From Candidatus Yanofskybacteria bacterium RIFCSPHIGHO2_01_FULL_44_24 (GTDB lineage Bacteria; Patescibacteriota; Minisyncoccia; 2-02-FULL-40-12; GWA2-44-9), in assembly GCA_001794215.1 (NCBI GenBank), contig MGJK01000003.1:1-46011 (forward strand): a DNA stretch of 46,011 bases. The letters run 5' to 3'. Each line of letters begins with the position of its first letter. Within the stretch, counting starts at the first letter, position 1. Shown in pieces: positions 45,996 through 46,011 of this stretch. The notes under the pieces are model-generated. The model was not told the origin of the DNA, made no database searches, and saw only the letters and a list, made by a program, of their open reading frames with translations. Position numbers and translations under genes: made by a program.

Positions 45996-46011
45996 TGATT
46001 TCCCCCCATTT

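Noticed and set aside
45635..46009. minus-strand frame over tRNA-Phe
   Set aside because: It reads the antisense of tRNA-Phe and overlaps the HTH gene in another frame.

Overview
The window looks like a chromosomal segment of a Candidate Phyla Radiation (Patescibacteria) bacterium, most likely a Parcubacteria-type lineage. The reasons are a compact gene set with many overlapping reading frames, a short YebC, a membrane-anchored Clp-type ATPase, a PrgI/VirB4/VirB6-type secretion locus embedded in housekeeping genes, weak Shine-Dalgarno signals with several apparently leaderless genes, and many small secreted proteins of no recognised family. TGA ends several genes (for example ruvC and the genes ending at 12633 and 10790), so the code is the standard bacterial one and not the UGA-glycine code of Gracilibacteria/Absconditabacteria.

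Layout. 1-6442: CCA-adding enzyme, dUTPase, tRNA-Pro, a secreted coiled-coil protein (minus), a tRNA-like element, tRNA-Ala, then a membrane Clp ATPase with a small membrane protein (minus). 6484-9723: UvrD/PcrA helicase, an S23-type four-helix-bundle gene broken by one amber codon, and ksgA/rsmA. 9750-23934: a long plus-strand surface and secretion locus. It holds four secreted or anchored proteins, two with calcium-binding motifs, a 1138-residue VirB6-like protein, a Pro-rich partner, PrgI, a separate TraC-like N-terminal protein, VirB4, a membrane protein and a beta-propeller protein. 24022-29251: the replication-origin neighbourhood, with jag-yidC-yidD-rnpA-rpmH leftward and dnaA-dnaN-dciA-like rightward. 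29254-42783: housekeeping genes (PBP1A, tyrS, ruvC-yebC-ruvB, pilB, nusA, tig, cysteine desulfurase, glycosyltransferase). 42813-46011: four tRNAs, a 3D-domain cell-wall protein with a large structured leader, a polytopic membrane protein and an HTH protein.

Several layers of unexplained structure lie on top of the genes. (1) Palindromic and 7-bp-unit repeats occur between the secretion genes and also in frame inside the helicase and ksgA genes. (2) Two MITE-like inverted-repeat elements flank ruvC-yebC-ruvB. One supplies the ruvC stop codon, and the other supplies the -35 box of a consensus promoter that drives a structured RNA candidate. (3) At least three structured RNAs or leaders with good promoters match no family that I recognise. 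(4) The secretion locus encodes a protein with four calcium-binding beta/gamma-crystallin motifs next to one with EF-hand/TSP3-like loops, which suggests a calcium-dependent surface apparatus. No relaxase or VirD4-type coupling protein is present in the window, so the locus is better read as a secretion or attachment machine than as a complete conjugation system.
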